This document shows, in pieces, positions 35,726-47,160 of a DNA stretch of 64,000 bases. The stretch is from positions 6,307,233-6,371,232 of the forward strand of contig NC_085085.1 of NCBI RefSeq assembly GCF_963422355.1, written 5' to 3'. Numbering within the stretch: position 1 is the first letter of the stretch; each line of letters opens with the position of its first letter. The position numbers and the translations under genes are program-made. Origin of the DNA: Corticium candelabrum. Its lineage: Eukaryota > Porifera > Homoscleromorpha > Homosclerophorida > Plakinidae. The notes beneath the pieces were generated by a model that was not told where the DNA came from, did no database searches, and was given only the letters and a program-made list of their open reading frames with translations.

Positions 35726-38363
35726 AGGTGTTTTGCCCAGTTTTGCTGACTCCGAACAATGGTATGCAGAATACAACTAACACTGCTAGTGGTACTGCTG
35801 TAGGATTTCGTTGCAATGAATGCTATGAATTGGAGGGACAGCGTGAGCTTTCTTGTTTGCCAAATCAAAGTTGGACGGGTGAAGCACCAACTTGCAAAGG
35901 TATGGCTTTTGTAGTAATACATTAACATGTTCGAGTTTGATTTATAGATTTAGTAAAATTACATTATATTTATGTAGTAAAATACTGTCCAGCACTTAGG
36001 ACACCAGTACATGGCAAGAAGGATTCAAACGACATGTCTTGTGGTACTACAGTAGAGTTTAGATGTGATGATTGTTATGAGGTGGACGGTGACAATCATG
36101 TGACTTGCTTATCTAATCGAACATGGAATGGGACAGAACCCAGTTGCAAGAGTTAGTTAATTGTAAAGCTGTCATTTGTTGGTACTCTTTGAGTAACTAT
36201 TGGTGCTTCAATTTAGTAAAATTCTGTCCAGCTCTTGTGACACCGGCTAATGGACAAAAGAACTCAAACAATCGCTCGTGTAATACAACTGTATCTTTTA
36301 ATTGTTCAGATTGTTACAAATTAGAGGGATATGACCAACTTTCATGTCTTCCAAATAATTTGTGGAGCAGTCAAGAACCTGTTTGCAAGTGTAAGTTTGT
36401 GTGCATTATTGATGGATTTATTTTTAGGTTTTTGCATTGAATGTCAGAAAGGGGGAGGGGCTGGCTGCGCGAGACTATGTTTGAATCTATATTTGTCTTT
36501 GTTGCTGTATTCTGTAGTAAAGAATTGTTCGGTTCTTTCTACACCATCTAATGGCTTGAAGAACACAAATAGCATTTCATGTGGTACAGTTGTGGACTTT
36601 AGTTGTAACGAGTGTTATGAGTTGGAAGGTAATGAACAGCTTTCTTGTTTGTCAAACACTTCATGGAGTGGTGGAAATCCAAGGTGTAATTGTAAGGTTT
36701 GTATTGATTGTTTGAGACTATCTTTGATCTTTGTTACTCTTTTGTAGTAAAAATTTGCTCAATTCTGGCTACACCATCTAATGGATCAAAAAGCACAAAT
36801 ACCTTGTCATGTGGTACAGTTGTAGACTTTAGTTGCGATGAGTGTTATGACTTGGAGGGTGATTCACAACTTACTTGTTTGCCAAACAATTCATGGAGTG
36901 GTGAAGAACCCAATTGTGCATGTTAGCTCATTTGCACTATGCATGATTTTTGAGCTTACTGTGAAGTTATGCAATGTTGTCTTTATAGTAAAATCATGTT
37001 CTGTACTTACTGAACCCACAAATGGGAAGAAGGAGTCTAACTTTACTTTCTGTGGTACAACAGTAGAATTTACATGTGATGAATGTTACTCATTGGAAGG
37101 TCACTACAATCTTTCCTGTTTGCCAAACAATTCATGGAGTGGTGAAGAACCTAACTGCACTTGTTAGTATACAAGACTTTAAAAATAAATACAATTGAAA
37201 TGATTTCTTCTACTGTAGTAAAATCATGTCCAATTCTTGTAACACCTGTCAATGGCGAAAAGAACTCAAGTGACACATCATGCAGTACTTGTGTGGAGTT
37301 TAATTGTTATGAGTGCTACATGCTGGAAGGACACAACCAACTGTCTTGCCTGCCCAATAAAACTTGGGACGGTTTCGAACCTAATTGCACATGTTGGTTT
37401 TCTTTTTGTTGTTTAGTTGAGCATCTAAGTTATGTGTTATTGCTTTGATAGTGAAATCTTGCACTGAGCTTGTTACTCCATCTAATGGACAGAAGGATTC
37501 TAGTGACACTTCATGTGGTACTACTGTAATGTTTAGCTGCCGTGAATGTTATGACTTGGTCGGATACAATCAGTTGTCTTGTTTGCCGAATCAAACATGG
37601 AGCAGTGAAGCACCAAATTGCTCTGGTTAGTTTGTTGGCTTGAATATCTAAGTGTGGTAGCAACAAGGTGTCTTTATAGTGAAGTTTTGTCCTGCACTTG
37701 TGGCACCTGATAATGGAAGCAAAAATTCAAATGACACATCATGTGGCAGTTCTGTAGAATTTAGCTGTGGTGAGTGTTATGAGCTTGAAGGACACCGCGT
37801 GCTAACTTGTCTTGTTGACAATACATGGAGCAGTAAAGAACCTAACTGCACACGTTAGTTTGCCTATGTCATTGTTGGGAATAACAGTTAATTTTATCCT
37901 GTGTGATTTGCTTTATAGTGAAATCATGTCCAGCTCTTAGAATACCTATTAATGGCGAAAAAGATTCAAATGACACCGTGTGTGGTGCTGTAGTTGGATT
38001 TCGCTGTAATGAATGTCATGAGGTTCAAGGATACAACCAACTGTCTTGCTTGCCTAATAGAACATGGAGTGGAGAGGAACCCAATTGCACATGTTAGTTT
38101 AATTAATGTACAGTGTACTGATAATGTTGTACATACATGTTTAATTAGATCATAGCATTTGCTTATTTTTTGGTGGCTTTTAGATGTTCATTGTTCTGCT
38201 CTTGAAGTACCTAGTAATGGATCAATATTACACCTAACTGATAGTTATCGTTGTGGATCTACTGTTTGGTATGAATGTGAAAATGGATTTGAGTTGCTGG
38301 GGACAGCATATCGTGATTGTGTTACATCAGGACAATGGCGCGGAATTGCACCATTTTGCCAAC
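35726..38363 (+). CDS. Block A: array of eleven CCP/sushi exons
   Basis: The exons are about 35726-35899, 35978-36151, 36217-36390, 36518-36691, 36748-36921, 36989-37162, 37219-37392, 37452-37625, 37680-37853, 37919-38092 and 38184-38363. The first ten are exactly 174 nt and all are phase 1-1, separated by introns of only about 55-130 nt. They share a consensus like CPxLxTPxNGxK, then SCGTTVxFxCxECYxLEG, then LSCLPNxxWSxxEPNC. Most carry two extra cysteines beyond the usual four of a CCP (before GTTV and in ECY). Seven of the ten introns following these exons start GTTAG or GTTGG (35978, 36748, 36989, 37219, 37452, 37680, 37919), a donor variant probably inherited through tandem exon duplication. 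The last exon (180 nt) is divergent and has the classical four-Cys form. Confidence 0.88.
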
Positions 38364-38418
38364 GTATCTTGACATATGGGGTCTTCTTATTACATATATA
38401 TTAAGTGTTTATCTTTAG

Positions 38419-39532
38419 GTGTCTCCAAATTGAGTATAGAGTTGTTAGAGGCATGGAGCTATATGCCTGTCATGCCGGCAGTGGTGACTATTCGAGTTGT
38501 AGACAGTGAGGCTGTTACTTTGTATCAACGCATCAGTGCTACAGAAAACATTGTGCTGATCGTTGTTCCACCTAATACATACTTGCTTATTACTGTAGAA
38601 GCTGATGGATATCTGCCCAGTAGTGCTTCATATTATACTCATCATCTATCTGGTCAGATCTCAACATTTTACTGAAATTTTGTTGTATGTACTAATTTTC
38701 TTGTTGGCAGTGAACAATTTACCAATTTATATGCAACGACAGGCAGACACTGTATCTATTGGTGTCGTGTCTAGTTCTGACATCAATGTCACATTTCCTG
38801 ATTTTGGTTTTCGTTTTATAAAACTCTATGTTCCTTTTGGTTCTTTGGATGTAGATGTTAGAAGTGAACTGAATTTTACAATCACTTCTGTCAACCTCAC
38901 AGCTTCTTTGCATGGTGTACCACACTTGATTGGTGTGACCGACAAGAATCAGTTGTCTCGGGTGAACCTGGATGCTTATGTGGCAGTTCATGTGACTGCT
39001 GGACCTACTCTTACTTCTCTAAACATCAATTTGCTGAGCTCAGTGTGGTTGTACGTTCCATTTGTGGTTGATCGTTTTAGTGATCAGCTTTCTGTCTGGT
39101 TTTACAATGAGAGTTGCGGAATATGGCAAAATTCAGGCAAAGCTGTTGTCATGAAACAAACATTGATGTTGGAAATTACTCAGTTTGGCTGGTGGGCTGT
39201 GGCTGTTGAATGGTCCCAGACTAGCTGTACATCAGTAGTTGTCAGTAGAACTTCATCACACGGGAGCTCACCGACTCCATTGACTGGAAGTGTTATTTCT
39301 TTGTCTGGTGTAGACTACACTTATTTTAGTGTTAGAGGAACTGATGCTGCTGGAGTTGCTTGCATGGAGCAGAAAAGGGATAGTTTGAGTGTTGTCCAAG
39401 TTGAAAATAAGCAATTTGGTGTCAGGAGTGGACCTATTTTTGTAACAAGTCTGAATCGTAGTCAATGTGATGAAGGACGATGGTTGAATAGCAGAAGCTT
39501 ACAGTTGAATTGCACCAAACTTGAAATTTTAT
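38419..39532 (+). CDS. FAM171-like extracellular domain (two exons)
   Basis: Exon 38419-38652 (234 nt) encodes a beta-sandwich-like segment with VTIRVVDSEAV and VEADGYLPSS. Exon 38711-39532 (822 nt) encodes LPIYMQRQADTVSIGVV, then VTFPDFGFRFIKLYVPFGSL, then AVHVTAGPTLTSLNINLLS and ITQFGWWAVAVEW. The order (GY.P segment, polymerised beta strands, short helix, GYWIA-like FGWWAVA ending) resembles the ectodomain of FAM171 proteins and of the CILP region. That family call rests on pattern memory only. FAM171 is normally a single-pass membrane protein; here the fold is embedded between CCPs. Both exons are phase 1-1. Confidence 0.5.
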
Positions 39533-39591
39533 GTGAGAACAACAAAAACAATGTGAAATTCTCACTTATGGTTTGTAGTTTTGTTGTATAG

Positions 39592-41668
39592 TTGCTAGTT
39601 GTGGCTCTCTTCCAAGTCCAATTAATGGTAGTGTAATTCAACCATCTGTGGTGTCTGTGCTGGGAGATGTGCACCAACCTGCCATTACATCATTTACGTG
39701 TAATGTGGGATATGAGTTATCAGGAATTTCAGAGAGAGTGTGTTTGGAAAACGGTTCATGGAGTGGTTCTCAACCTACATGCAAATGTGAGTAGCTGGTC
39801 GTCTTTCGTAATAATGGTGACAGGAGTAATTGTGATATATTTATTGTAGTGGTAGAATGTGATGAACTCCCTAATCCTTTTAATGGCAAAAGATATGGTG
39901 AAAATCGAATTTATCAATCCACAGTCATTTTCTCCTGTGGTTTGGGTTATTTTTTGAATGGATCATCTAATCGTACATGCCAAGCTGATGGCACATGGAG
40001 TGGACATGAAACCATATGCCATCGTATGTTGTTTGTCATTCTTTTGTGAGTATCTAATGTGGATGTAACTATCGTTATTGTATTACAGCAAGAGATTGTG
40101 GCGAATTTCCTGAACTGCAGAATGGTCGAATAATAGGAAACAAAACGGTGTTCTCTAATGTTCTTACATTTGTTTGTGATGAGGGATATGAAATTTCTGG
40201 TTCCTCAGTATCTGAATGTCAGGCAAATGGATTGTGGAGCTCACGTAGTGTCCATTGTAGTGGTAAGTTTGATACAATGCTCGCTACTGAAGTTTTCTTT
40301 AACTTGTATCTTCGCAGCTGTGGATTGTGGCAATCTTGATGACATTAGAAATGGCAGGAAGATAGGAACTGCAAACACTACATTGGGCTTTGAAGTAAGG
40401 TTTGAGTGTAACCCGTGTTATGAGCTGGAAGGACCAACAACAAGAACATGCCAGGCTAATAGTACTTGGAGTGGTACAGAACCTTCTTGCAATAGTGTGT
40501 AGAAAGACTAATACACAGCTGTTGTCTTGAAGCATGCTACTTCTGTTGTTCTGTTTAGTAATTTATTGCTCTCCACTAGAAGAAATTCAGAAAGGAGAAA
40601 GAATGGGAGACGAAACAATTTGCTCAGCGAGTGTTGAATTTAAATGTGATACAGGGTATAGACTGAGTGGCTCCAGTATTCGAACGTGTCTGGAAAACAG
40701 AACATGGAGTGGGCAACAGCCAACTTGTGACTGTCAGTAGCATTGTTGGAGTTTTCATGTGACTGTCGATATGGTTGTCATTGTTTAATTGCAGTGGTTT
40801 TCTGTGAAGAACTATCATCTTCAAGTGTTGGCTTAATTAAGATGGGCAATGAGACAGTTGTTTTTTCTGAAGTTTTATTTGGCTGTAACCAATGCTTTGA
40901 GTTGAAAGGACATAGCAATCTTACTTGTCTTGATAATGGCCAGTGGAGTGCAGACCAACCCACATGTGACTGTTAGTGCTGTCGTTAATTAACATCAGTC
41001 ATTGCCATCTGAAACACATGTCATTATGTATTAGTAATTCATTGTCCAAACTTGCCAATTCCAGAAAATGGCATGAAGATTAGGAATGAAACAAGCTGTG
41101 GTGTTGTGGAAGAATTTGTTTGTGAAAGTCGTTATGAGCTTGTAGGTCCAGCCAAAAGAGTCTGCCTGACAAATGGTAGTTGGTCTGATGAGCAGCCAGT
41201 ATGCAGAGGTAAATAGTTAATGTCTGTGGGAATTAAAGTTAATGGTTTATGCTATCAGTTGTGGATTGTGGCGATCTTGATCCTGTGGAGAATAGTTTGC
41301 CTACTATTGGCAACACTACAACATTGGGATCTGTGAAGAAGTTTGAGTGCAAAGATTGTTTTGAACTTATTGGCTCTCAAACACTGACGTGTCTATTGAC
41401 AGGGTCTTGGAACGACTCACCTCCAACATGCAATCGTGAGTCAATAAATGTTTTGATTGTAATAGTTATTGTTTGTAGACTGATAATGTTACAGTTATTA
41501 TTTGTCCACCATTGTTTGATCATGTGAATGGCATCACAAACGGAGCATCAGCTCGTTGTGATTCGACTGTTACATTTAGTTGTTTTGCTGGATATAAATT
41601 GATCGGCAATAGCAACATCTCATGCTTGCAAAGTGGCCAGTGGTCTGGCTCTCAGCCACAGTGCATTG
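39592..41668 (+). CDS. Block A: second array of nine CCP/sushi exons
   Basis: The exons are about 39592-39786, 39850-40023, 40089-40262, 40318-40494, 40559-40732, 40795-40971, 41035-41208, 41259-41435 and 41495-41668. Lengths are 174, 177 or 195 nt, all phase 1-1. Typical motifs are DCGNLDDIRNGRKIG, FECNPCYELEG and TWSGTEPSC. Several of these (40089, 39850, 41495) are four-Cys modules with GY or GYE in the usual place, while others keep the CxxCYELEG six-Cys form. They diverge more from each other than the first array does, so they are probably older. Confidence 0.87.
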
Positions 41669-41725
41669 GTAATCATACGTAGCTATGGGTCTTTTGGCTG
41701 TCAATGCTTCATTTGTGTTCTGCAG

Positions 41726-41839
41726 AGGCGAATGAATGTATCTCATCTCCGTGTCGGAATGGAGCAACATGTATTGATGAAGTTGATGACTACAGGTGCT
41801 TCTGTTCTGCTGGATATCACGGAATTCTGTGTGAAACAC
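41726..41839 (+). CDS. Block A: EGF-like exon
   Basis: A 114-nt, phase 1-1 exon encoding one six-cysteine EGF module: ANECISSPCRNGATCIDEVD, then YRCFCSAGYHGILC. It links the CCP array to the Cys-rich module and corresponds in position to the EGF string of block B. Confidence 0.88.
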
Positions 41840-41898
41840 GTAAGAACTTCAGACCATATTCCACAGTGAACTGTGTTGTGATGATGATCTCATTTCAG

Positions 41899-42914
41899 CT
41901 ACTGTTGATGGTTCATGTGCCGTGGAAGATTGCCATGCATTTGTTAAAGTTTCAAATTTGGGTTTCTTTTGTGGTGGAACTTCGTACATTGAAGAATTTA
42001 TGTTTCCACTGTGCAAGTTTATTGCTAATCCGGGTACTAGCAGACCAGCTAGAGATTGGGCAAGTAGCACATGGAATTGTTTGGTGAGAGTTGCTGCACA
42101 AGAACTTGACGTTGTGTATGGTGGGTATCAGCCAGACGAACCCTTGTTTTGGGAATGTCAAGCATTTGAAAGACAGCTGTTTGCCACTCAGCAGAGTTGT
42201 ATTAAAGAAGCCTTATGCGACACTCTGTTTACTGTAGATGATGCTTATAGCATAGCTGATGTGATGGAATCATCAGCATTTTATCGTGATCAGAATGTGA
42301 AGCAGACGTTGTCTTTACTGACTGATTGTGGGCAAGACAATAGCAATTTGGCTTCATTGAGAGATGAGATGTTGAGAAGAGGGTTTGTACTCTGTTTTAC
42401 TGGTGAAAGTGAAGAAGCTAAAGCAGAAACTGTGCAACAGGCATTGCAGTTGATTGATTCTGCTACTGATGGTGGTGGTGTGATTCAGGAGCTACAAAAT
42501 GTTACTGATTTGTGTACTTCATCCAGAAGTCAGTCTGCACTGACCATAGCTTTGTTAAGCAATGGAACAGGTGCAGTGAGTCAGGAAAGTCTTTGTAATA
42601 GTCTGCCTTCTACCTTTGCGCCTGCGACTCTGCATTGTCCTCAGTGTGGTAATGGTGTGTTGGAACTACCAGCAGAAGCATGTGATGATAGAAACAATGA
42701 AAATAGGGATGGCTGCTCATCTGTGTGTGCCATCGAAAGTGGATTTTTCTGTGATACAATACCTTGGCATACCACTAGTTGCAGACATTTTGACATTGAC
42801 TTGAACAAGTTTGACAATTCAACTAGGAACAGATCCGTTGTCATCTTCTATGGTGATGAGGTTGTATTTATTGTTGATAATGAAACCTTGGATGCAAGTG
42901 ATTATGGAAATGAT
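41899..42914 (+). CDS. Block A: Cys-rich stanniocalcin-like region plus one DUF4215 repeat
   Basis: A single exon of about 1016 nt (phase 1 in, phase 0 out). The first part has a spaced-cysteine pattern (CAVEDCHAF, WECQAFERQLFATQQSC, IKEALCDT, SLLTDCGQD, LRDEMLRRGF) that resembles stanniocalcin in cysteine and helix spacing; this is tentative. Next comes CGNGVLELPAEACDDRNNEN with DGCSSVC and GFFC, a DUF4215-type cysteine-rich repeat. The exon ends in a beta segment (VVIFYGDEVVFIVDNETL) leading into the CSPG-like exons. Exon 52669-54056 in block B has the same order but four Cys-rich repeats and furin sites. Confidence 0.7.
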
Positions 42915-42976
42915 GTAATGTGATTTTGAGATGTTATGTAGTGATCAAACAATGTACTGTGAAATTGCATTAACAG

Positions 42977-44244
42977 GATTGGGAGAGGATCAAACTTACT
43001 TTGGAATGGGCAGCTGATGTTCGGGAAGAGAAAGTATAGATATCCTATTGTGAAAATTGTGTAGATTTGTCTGTTATCTTTCTGTTTCAGCTTGCTTATT
43101 TATCATCTCTTGACAGAGCAGTTTCTGCAGGTAGACTTACCGTTATGGAGAAGGATGCTCTTTTCACTTCTGCAGTGGAGAGAAATGACACAATGAATTC
43201 ACGAGTGAGATTGTACGGTACATATTTTGGACATTGTTTGGCCATGCATGTTTATGTGTTATTTGTATGAAGAGATATTATTCGAAAATCAGGTGAACAG
43301 CTTAATTTGACTCACGTCTTACTGGCTTTGTCATATCAAAACAAAGGGCAGGCAGATCACATTCCAAGGTATAGTAAGGAAGGAAAAAATTTAGACATTG
43401 TTTCTGTGCCTAGTTTACACATACGTTTTAATCTAATCAACGTATGTATGTCTTATAGATTGATGTTGATTGAGGTATTAGACTTGAATGGCATTTCTGC
43501 TTCACCAGTTGGATTTACTGTGACCTATGTTGGTCTTAATGCCAATCCACCTGTTATTGACATTAAAGGTATACTGTTGGAGATGAAGTTACTATGCTCG
43601 AGAAAGTAACGTCTTCCACTTTTTAGAAAATAGACCAAGGTTTATAGCAGGTAGTAGTGACTTGCTGCGTGTTACTGGTGCCAGTTTGAATGTGTCTGAC
43701 TCTGACCATGAATAGTAAACAATTTTTGTTGCTGTGTGTCATCACTTTGTAATTTCATTGGTGTTGTCATGCAGTTATCCTATGCAATGGGGTAGGGTTA
43801 CAATTGTTGAAGCAGGTACTGAAGAGCATCTCTACCTTGCAGATGAAATATCACCAATCACAGTTGTGGTGTGACTGGATTAATGAGGTTGTTTCTATGT
43901 CAAACATAACATTTTAATGTATGTGTTTGTAGACAAAACGAAATGGTACTGTCATTGAGCTGGAGGGTTCTGCCTCTACTGAGGTTTATACTGATGTTTT
44001 AAACAATGTGTTCTATTTTAACTGGTACTGAAATTACAGTAAGTAAGAAGTTGTGTGTTTTCATTTTCACGTGTTTCTCTGCAGGGAGATCGATAAGACA
44101 GAAGCCACAGAAACAATAGTTAAATTTGAAGTGTCTGATGGTGTCCATGTCAGCTTTTTCATTGTGCGGTAAGTTACTGTTGTTGTTTATGCGTCTGTAT
44201 TATTTGTCATTATATTTTGCTTTTTGTTACAGAATTTCAGTAGG
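42977..44244 (+). CDS. Block A: CSPG/cadherin-like repeat exons, ending abruptly
   Basis: Small exons at about 42977-43033, 43091-43212, 43273-43368, 43459-43568, 43627-43714, 43775-43868, 43933-44024, 44084-44169 and possibly 44234-44244. They encode DWERIKLTLEW, NLTHVLLALSYQNKG, GFTVTYVGLNANPPV, LNVSDSDHEY, ELEGSASTEVYTDVLNNVFY and VKFEVSDGVH, the hallmarks of FRAS1/CSPG or cadherin-like repeats. Each has a partner of matching phase and nearly matching length in block B (54123-55322). The homology stops where block B continues with NVNNPPVV. After 44236 either the frame runs to a stop near 44400, or an 11-nt micro-exon with donor GTAG|GTATGT joins block B. Confidence 0.7.
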
Positions 44245-44977
44245 TATGTCACAAACTAGAAGTCTACATGAAATAATTAGAGAGCATGGCGTCTTCATAT
44301 GTATTTCCAGTGGTTTGTGTAGATGTTTTCTTGTATTGAATAGTTTTGTTTGCATTATTCGTAATTGTAGTTTTGTTTCTTTGGTTTCAAGTCGATCATG
44401 AAGATAGATTGTCACTTTCTTACTGCTTTCAACAAATTTGCATTCTGTCCAAGGAGAACCGATTGGATTGCTGAATTTGTTTGAAAGTTTATGTTTTGTA
44501 CTATGGTAGACAATACTTAGGCACATTTACAGATGTCAGCACATGGCAATTTAACAGACTTTTTGGTTTTTGACATTGTAGTAAAATATGAAAGTGAGCA
44601 TTATGTCTAAGGCTATTTGAAGTGATTGACTAAGATATAAAATATATGTAATATAGAATCAAATAAATGTAATATAGAATCAAATAAATGTAATATAGAA
44701 TCACACAATTTGAAGCTTTTAATTTTTGGCTGTACTGTTGTAGAAGTTGAAACACTTCACAAAGAAGTTTAGATTTATTTGAGTTGGTGAAAGCTTGGTG
44801 ACTGATTTATACATGTTTTATTATATGCTGATGTGCTTTGTATAATATTTAAATAAGATTATAGTGAAATTATGTCCCCATTCTTCTGTAATCTGTAGTG
44901 ATATATAGCAAAGTTTACAAATAGTTAGAAGGTAGAGGTAATTACAGTTTGCTAAATTGCAATATTTTGTGATTTAG
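44245..44977. other. Gap between blocks A and B; tandem 21-bp repeat with AATAAA
   Basis: There are no domain-bearing exons here. A 21-bp unit (TAATATAGAATCAAATAAATG) is repeated 2.6 times at 44649-44702, giving two AATAAA hexamers 21 bp apart. These could serve as polyadenylation signals if block A is a separate gene. No promoter or signal-peptide exon is recognisable before the first block B CCP exon at 44978. Confidence 0.5.
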
Positions 44978-46828
44978 TGGTGCGTTGTTCTCGTCTGAGT
45001 CCACCTGAAAAAGGAAAATTGTCTACCAACGAGACTGTTTGTAACACTACGACTGAGCTTACATGCAATGAATGCTACAACTTGACAGGAGAGCCATTTC
45101 TTACATGTCAATGTTCAGGTGACTGGAACTATGAAGTTCCTAGCTGTTCTCGTAAGTATACACGATTGAGATCAAGACTCTGATGGGGTTGAGAGTAACA
45201 ATTGTTTCAGTTGTTCATTGTGGCTTGTTGGAGGCACCAGCATTTGGAACAATGTCAACTAACGATACAGCCTGCAGGACAAAGACTCAGTTCGCATGTG
45301 ATGAATGCTATGATCTTATCGGAAATTCTAGTCTGACCTGTTTGCCAAATGGAGAATGGGATAATCTCATACCTACTTGTCAATGTAACTGTGCATTACC
45401 TTATTTATGATAGTAGTAGGCATTTGTTACAATATGGCTCTTCTTTTAGACAAGAATTGTTCCATACTGAGTGCTCCTGATAATGGCTTGTTGTCAAGTT
45501 CATACAGAGGCTGCAATCAGTCCGTACATGTCAGTTGCAAAGAATGCTATAGTCTTCAAGGAAATGAGACTCTGACTTGTCTGACATCTGCTAACTGGAG
45601 TCAACCAGTTGGATTGTGTAACAGTAAGAATAACAGCAATCGGAAAGTTGTAGCTATAATTGTATTGATATAAATAGCGACAATTCTTTAGGGATACACT
45701 GTCCTTTACTGAATTCTCCAACAAACGGTGATATTTCCAGCCACGAGACAACATGCAATACAACCACTCATTTTACATGCAGTGAATGCTTCAATCTCAG
45801 CGGTCCATCATTTCTGACATGTCATTCTTCTGGTGTTTGGAACTTTGAGCCACCCGAGTGTCTTGGTAAATGTGTATGATTTGGATTGTTATGTTAGTAT
45901 GCCACTGATGTTTGTGTACTTTCAGCTGTTCATTGCCCATTGTTGGATGAACCAGTATTTGGATCAATGTCATCAATACAGACTGTCTGTGGTACAGTGA
46001 CTCAGGTCATGTGTGGACCATGTTACAGTCTTGTTGGAAATTCAAGTCTGGCCTGTCTATCAAATGGAGAGTGGAATGACACAATTCCCATATGCCAGTG
46101 TAAGGCGAAAGTATCTTCTGCTGTTAATTAATGTTGGTGGATTTTGCTGATAATTTGAATCACTTGCAGATAAACAGTGTCCTATTCTGGAAGTTCCTGA
46201 GAATGGGTTTTTATCTACTACTGACAGAGGTTGCAGCATGTCAGTGGCTGTGGGGTGTGACGAATGTTATGACCTTTATGGGAGTGATACATTGACTTGT
46301 CAAGAAACTGGTGACTGGAATCAATCTGTTGGATCATGTCAAGGTATGCTAATTAGAATGCTATAAAATTGACATTTGTAGTTGTTTTCTACTTAATTTT
46401 TTAATGCAGTTGTTCATTGTTCTGTTTTGAACCCACCCACAAATGGTCACATGTCGAGCAACGAGACACAATGTAACACAACTACTTTATTTTCATGCAA
46501 CGAATGCTACAATCTTAGTGGTGTCTCATCTTTGACATGTCTTCCTTCTGGGCATTGGGACTTTGAAGTGCCCAGCTGCAACCGTGAGCTATTATAGTTT
46601 ACTAGATTGCTACTATTTGATAGTACCCCTTAAGATAATCATCTTCCTTTCCAGTCATTAGTTGTTCTATTTTGGAAGCACCAGATCATGGATCAGTACA
46701 CGTCAGTGACAGGAACTGTTATGCAGTGGCTCAATTTGCCTGTGATCAAGGATATGATCTTATTGGAAATCGGAGGCTGACTTGTCTACCCAATGGAGAT
46801 TGGGATAGCATAGTGCCAACTTGTTACG
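44978..46828 (+). CDS. Block B: eight CCP/sushi exons
   Basis: The exons are about 44978-45151, 45211-45384, 45450-45623, 45692-45865, 45926-46099, 46170-46343, 46410-46583 and 46655-46828. All are exactly 174 nt and phase 1-1. Two alternating subtypes are visible. One reads like CSRLSPPEKGKLSTNETVC...NLTG and occurs at exons 1, 4 and 7; another reads like CGLLEAPAFGTMSTNDTAC...DLIGNSSLTC at exons 2, 5 and 8; a third reads like CSILSAPDNGLLSSSYRGC at exons 3 and 6. This period-3 pattern implies duplication of a three-exon cassette. Confidence 0.88.
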
Positions 46829-46970
46829 GTACATTTATGCTTTAATGAAGTACCTAGTGATACATTAATTGTACATGTCTACTTTTCAGAGCGAGTATAC
46901 TTTTGTGAGTTTACTTGAAGGTCATTGTATTGACATTGCAGTTTGAAAGTTTGTTAATTTTTCTCAACAG

Positions 46971-47093
46971 ATTTAACCAGTATTTTTTCAACAGTAGCGA
47001 CCTCATCCTTTTTTACTCCTTTGTCACAAATGCCATCTACGGTTGCTTTCATGTCGCCAACAGAAACCCTGCCTATGCCTACACCTTGTCACT
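46971..47093 (+). CDS. Short Ser/Thr/Pro exon, counterpart of the giant exon
   Basis: A 123-nt, phase 1-1 exon with acceptor TTCTCAACAG before 46971 and donor CACT|GTAAGT. It encodes about 41 Ser/Thr/Pro/Phe-rich residues (TSIFSTVATSSFFTPLSQMP and onwards) ending TLPMPTPCHC. The giant exon ends VAPTPCHC in the same phase and is followed by a homologous CCP exon, so these two exons occupy equivalent positions. This one has no repeat array. Confidence 0.75.
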
Positions 47094-47160
47094 GTAAGTA
47101 TTATAGAATTAGTGATTGTCAATGTGCTGATGTTGATTTTGCTGTACATGTTTGCCGTAG

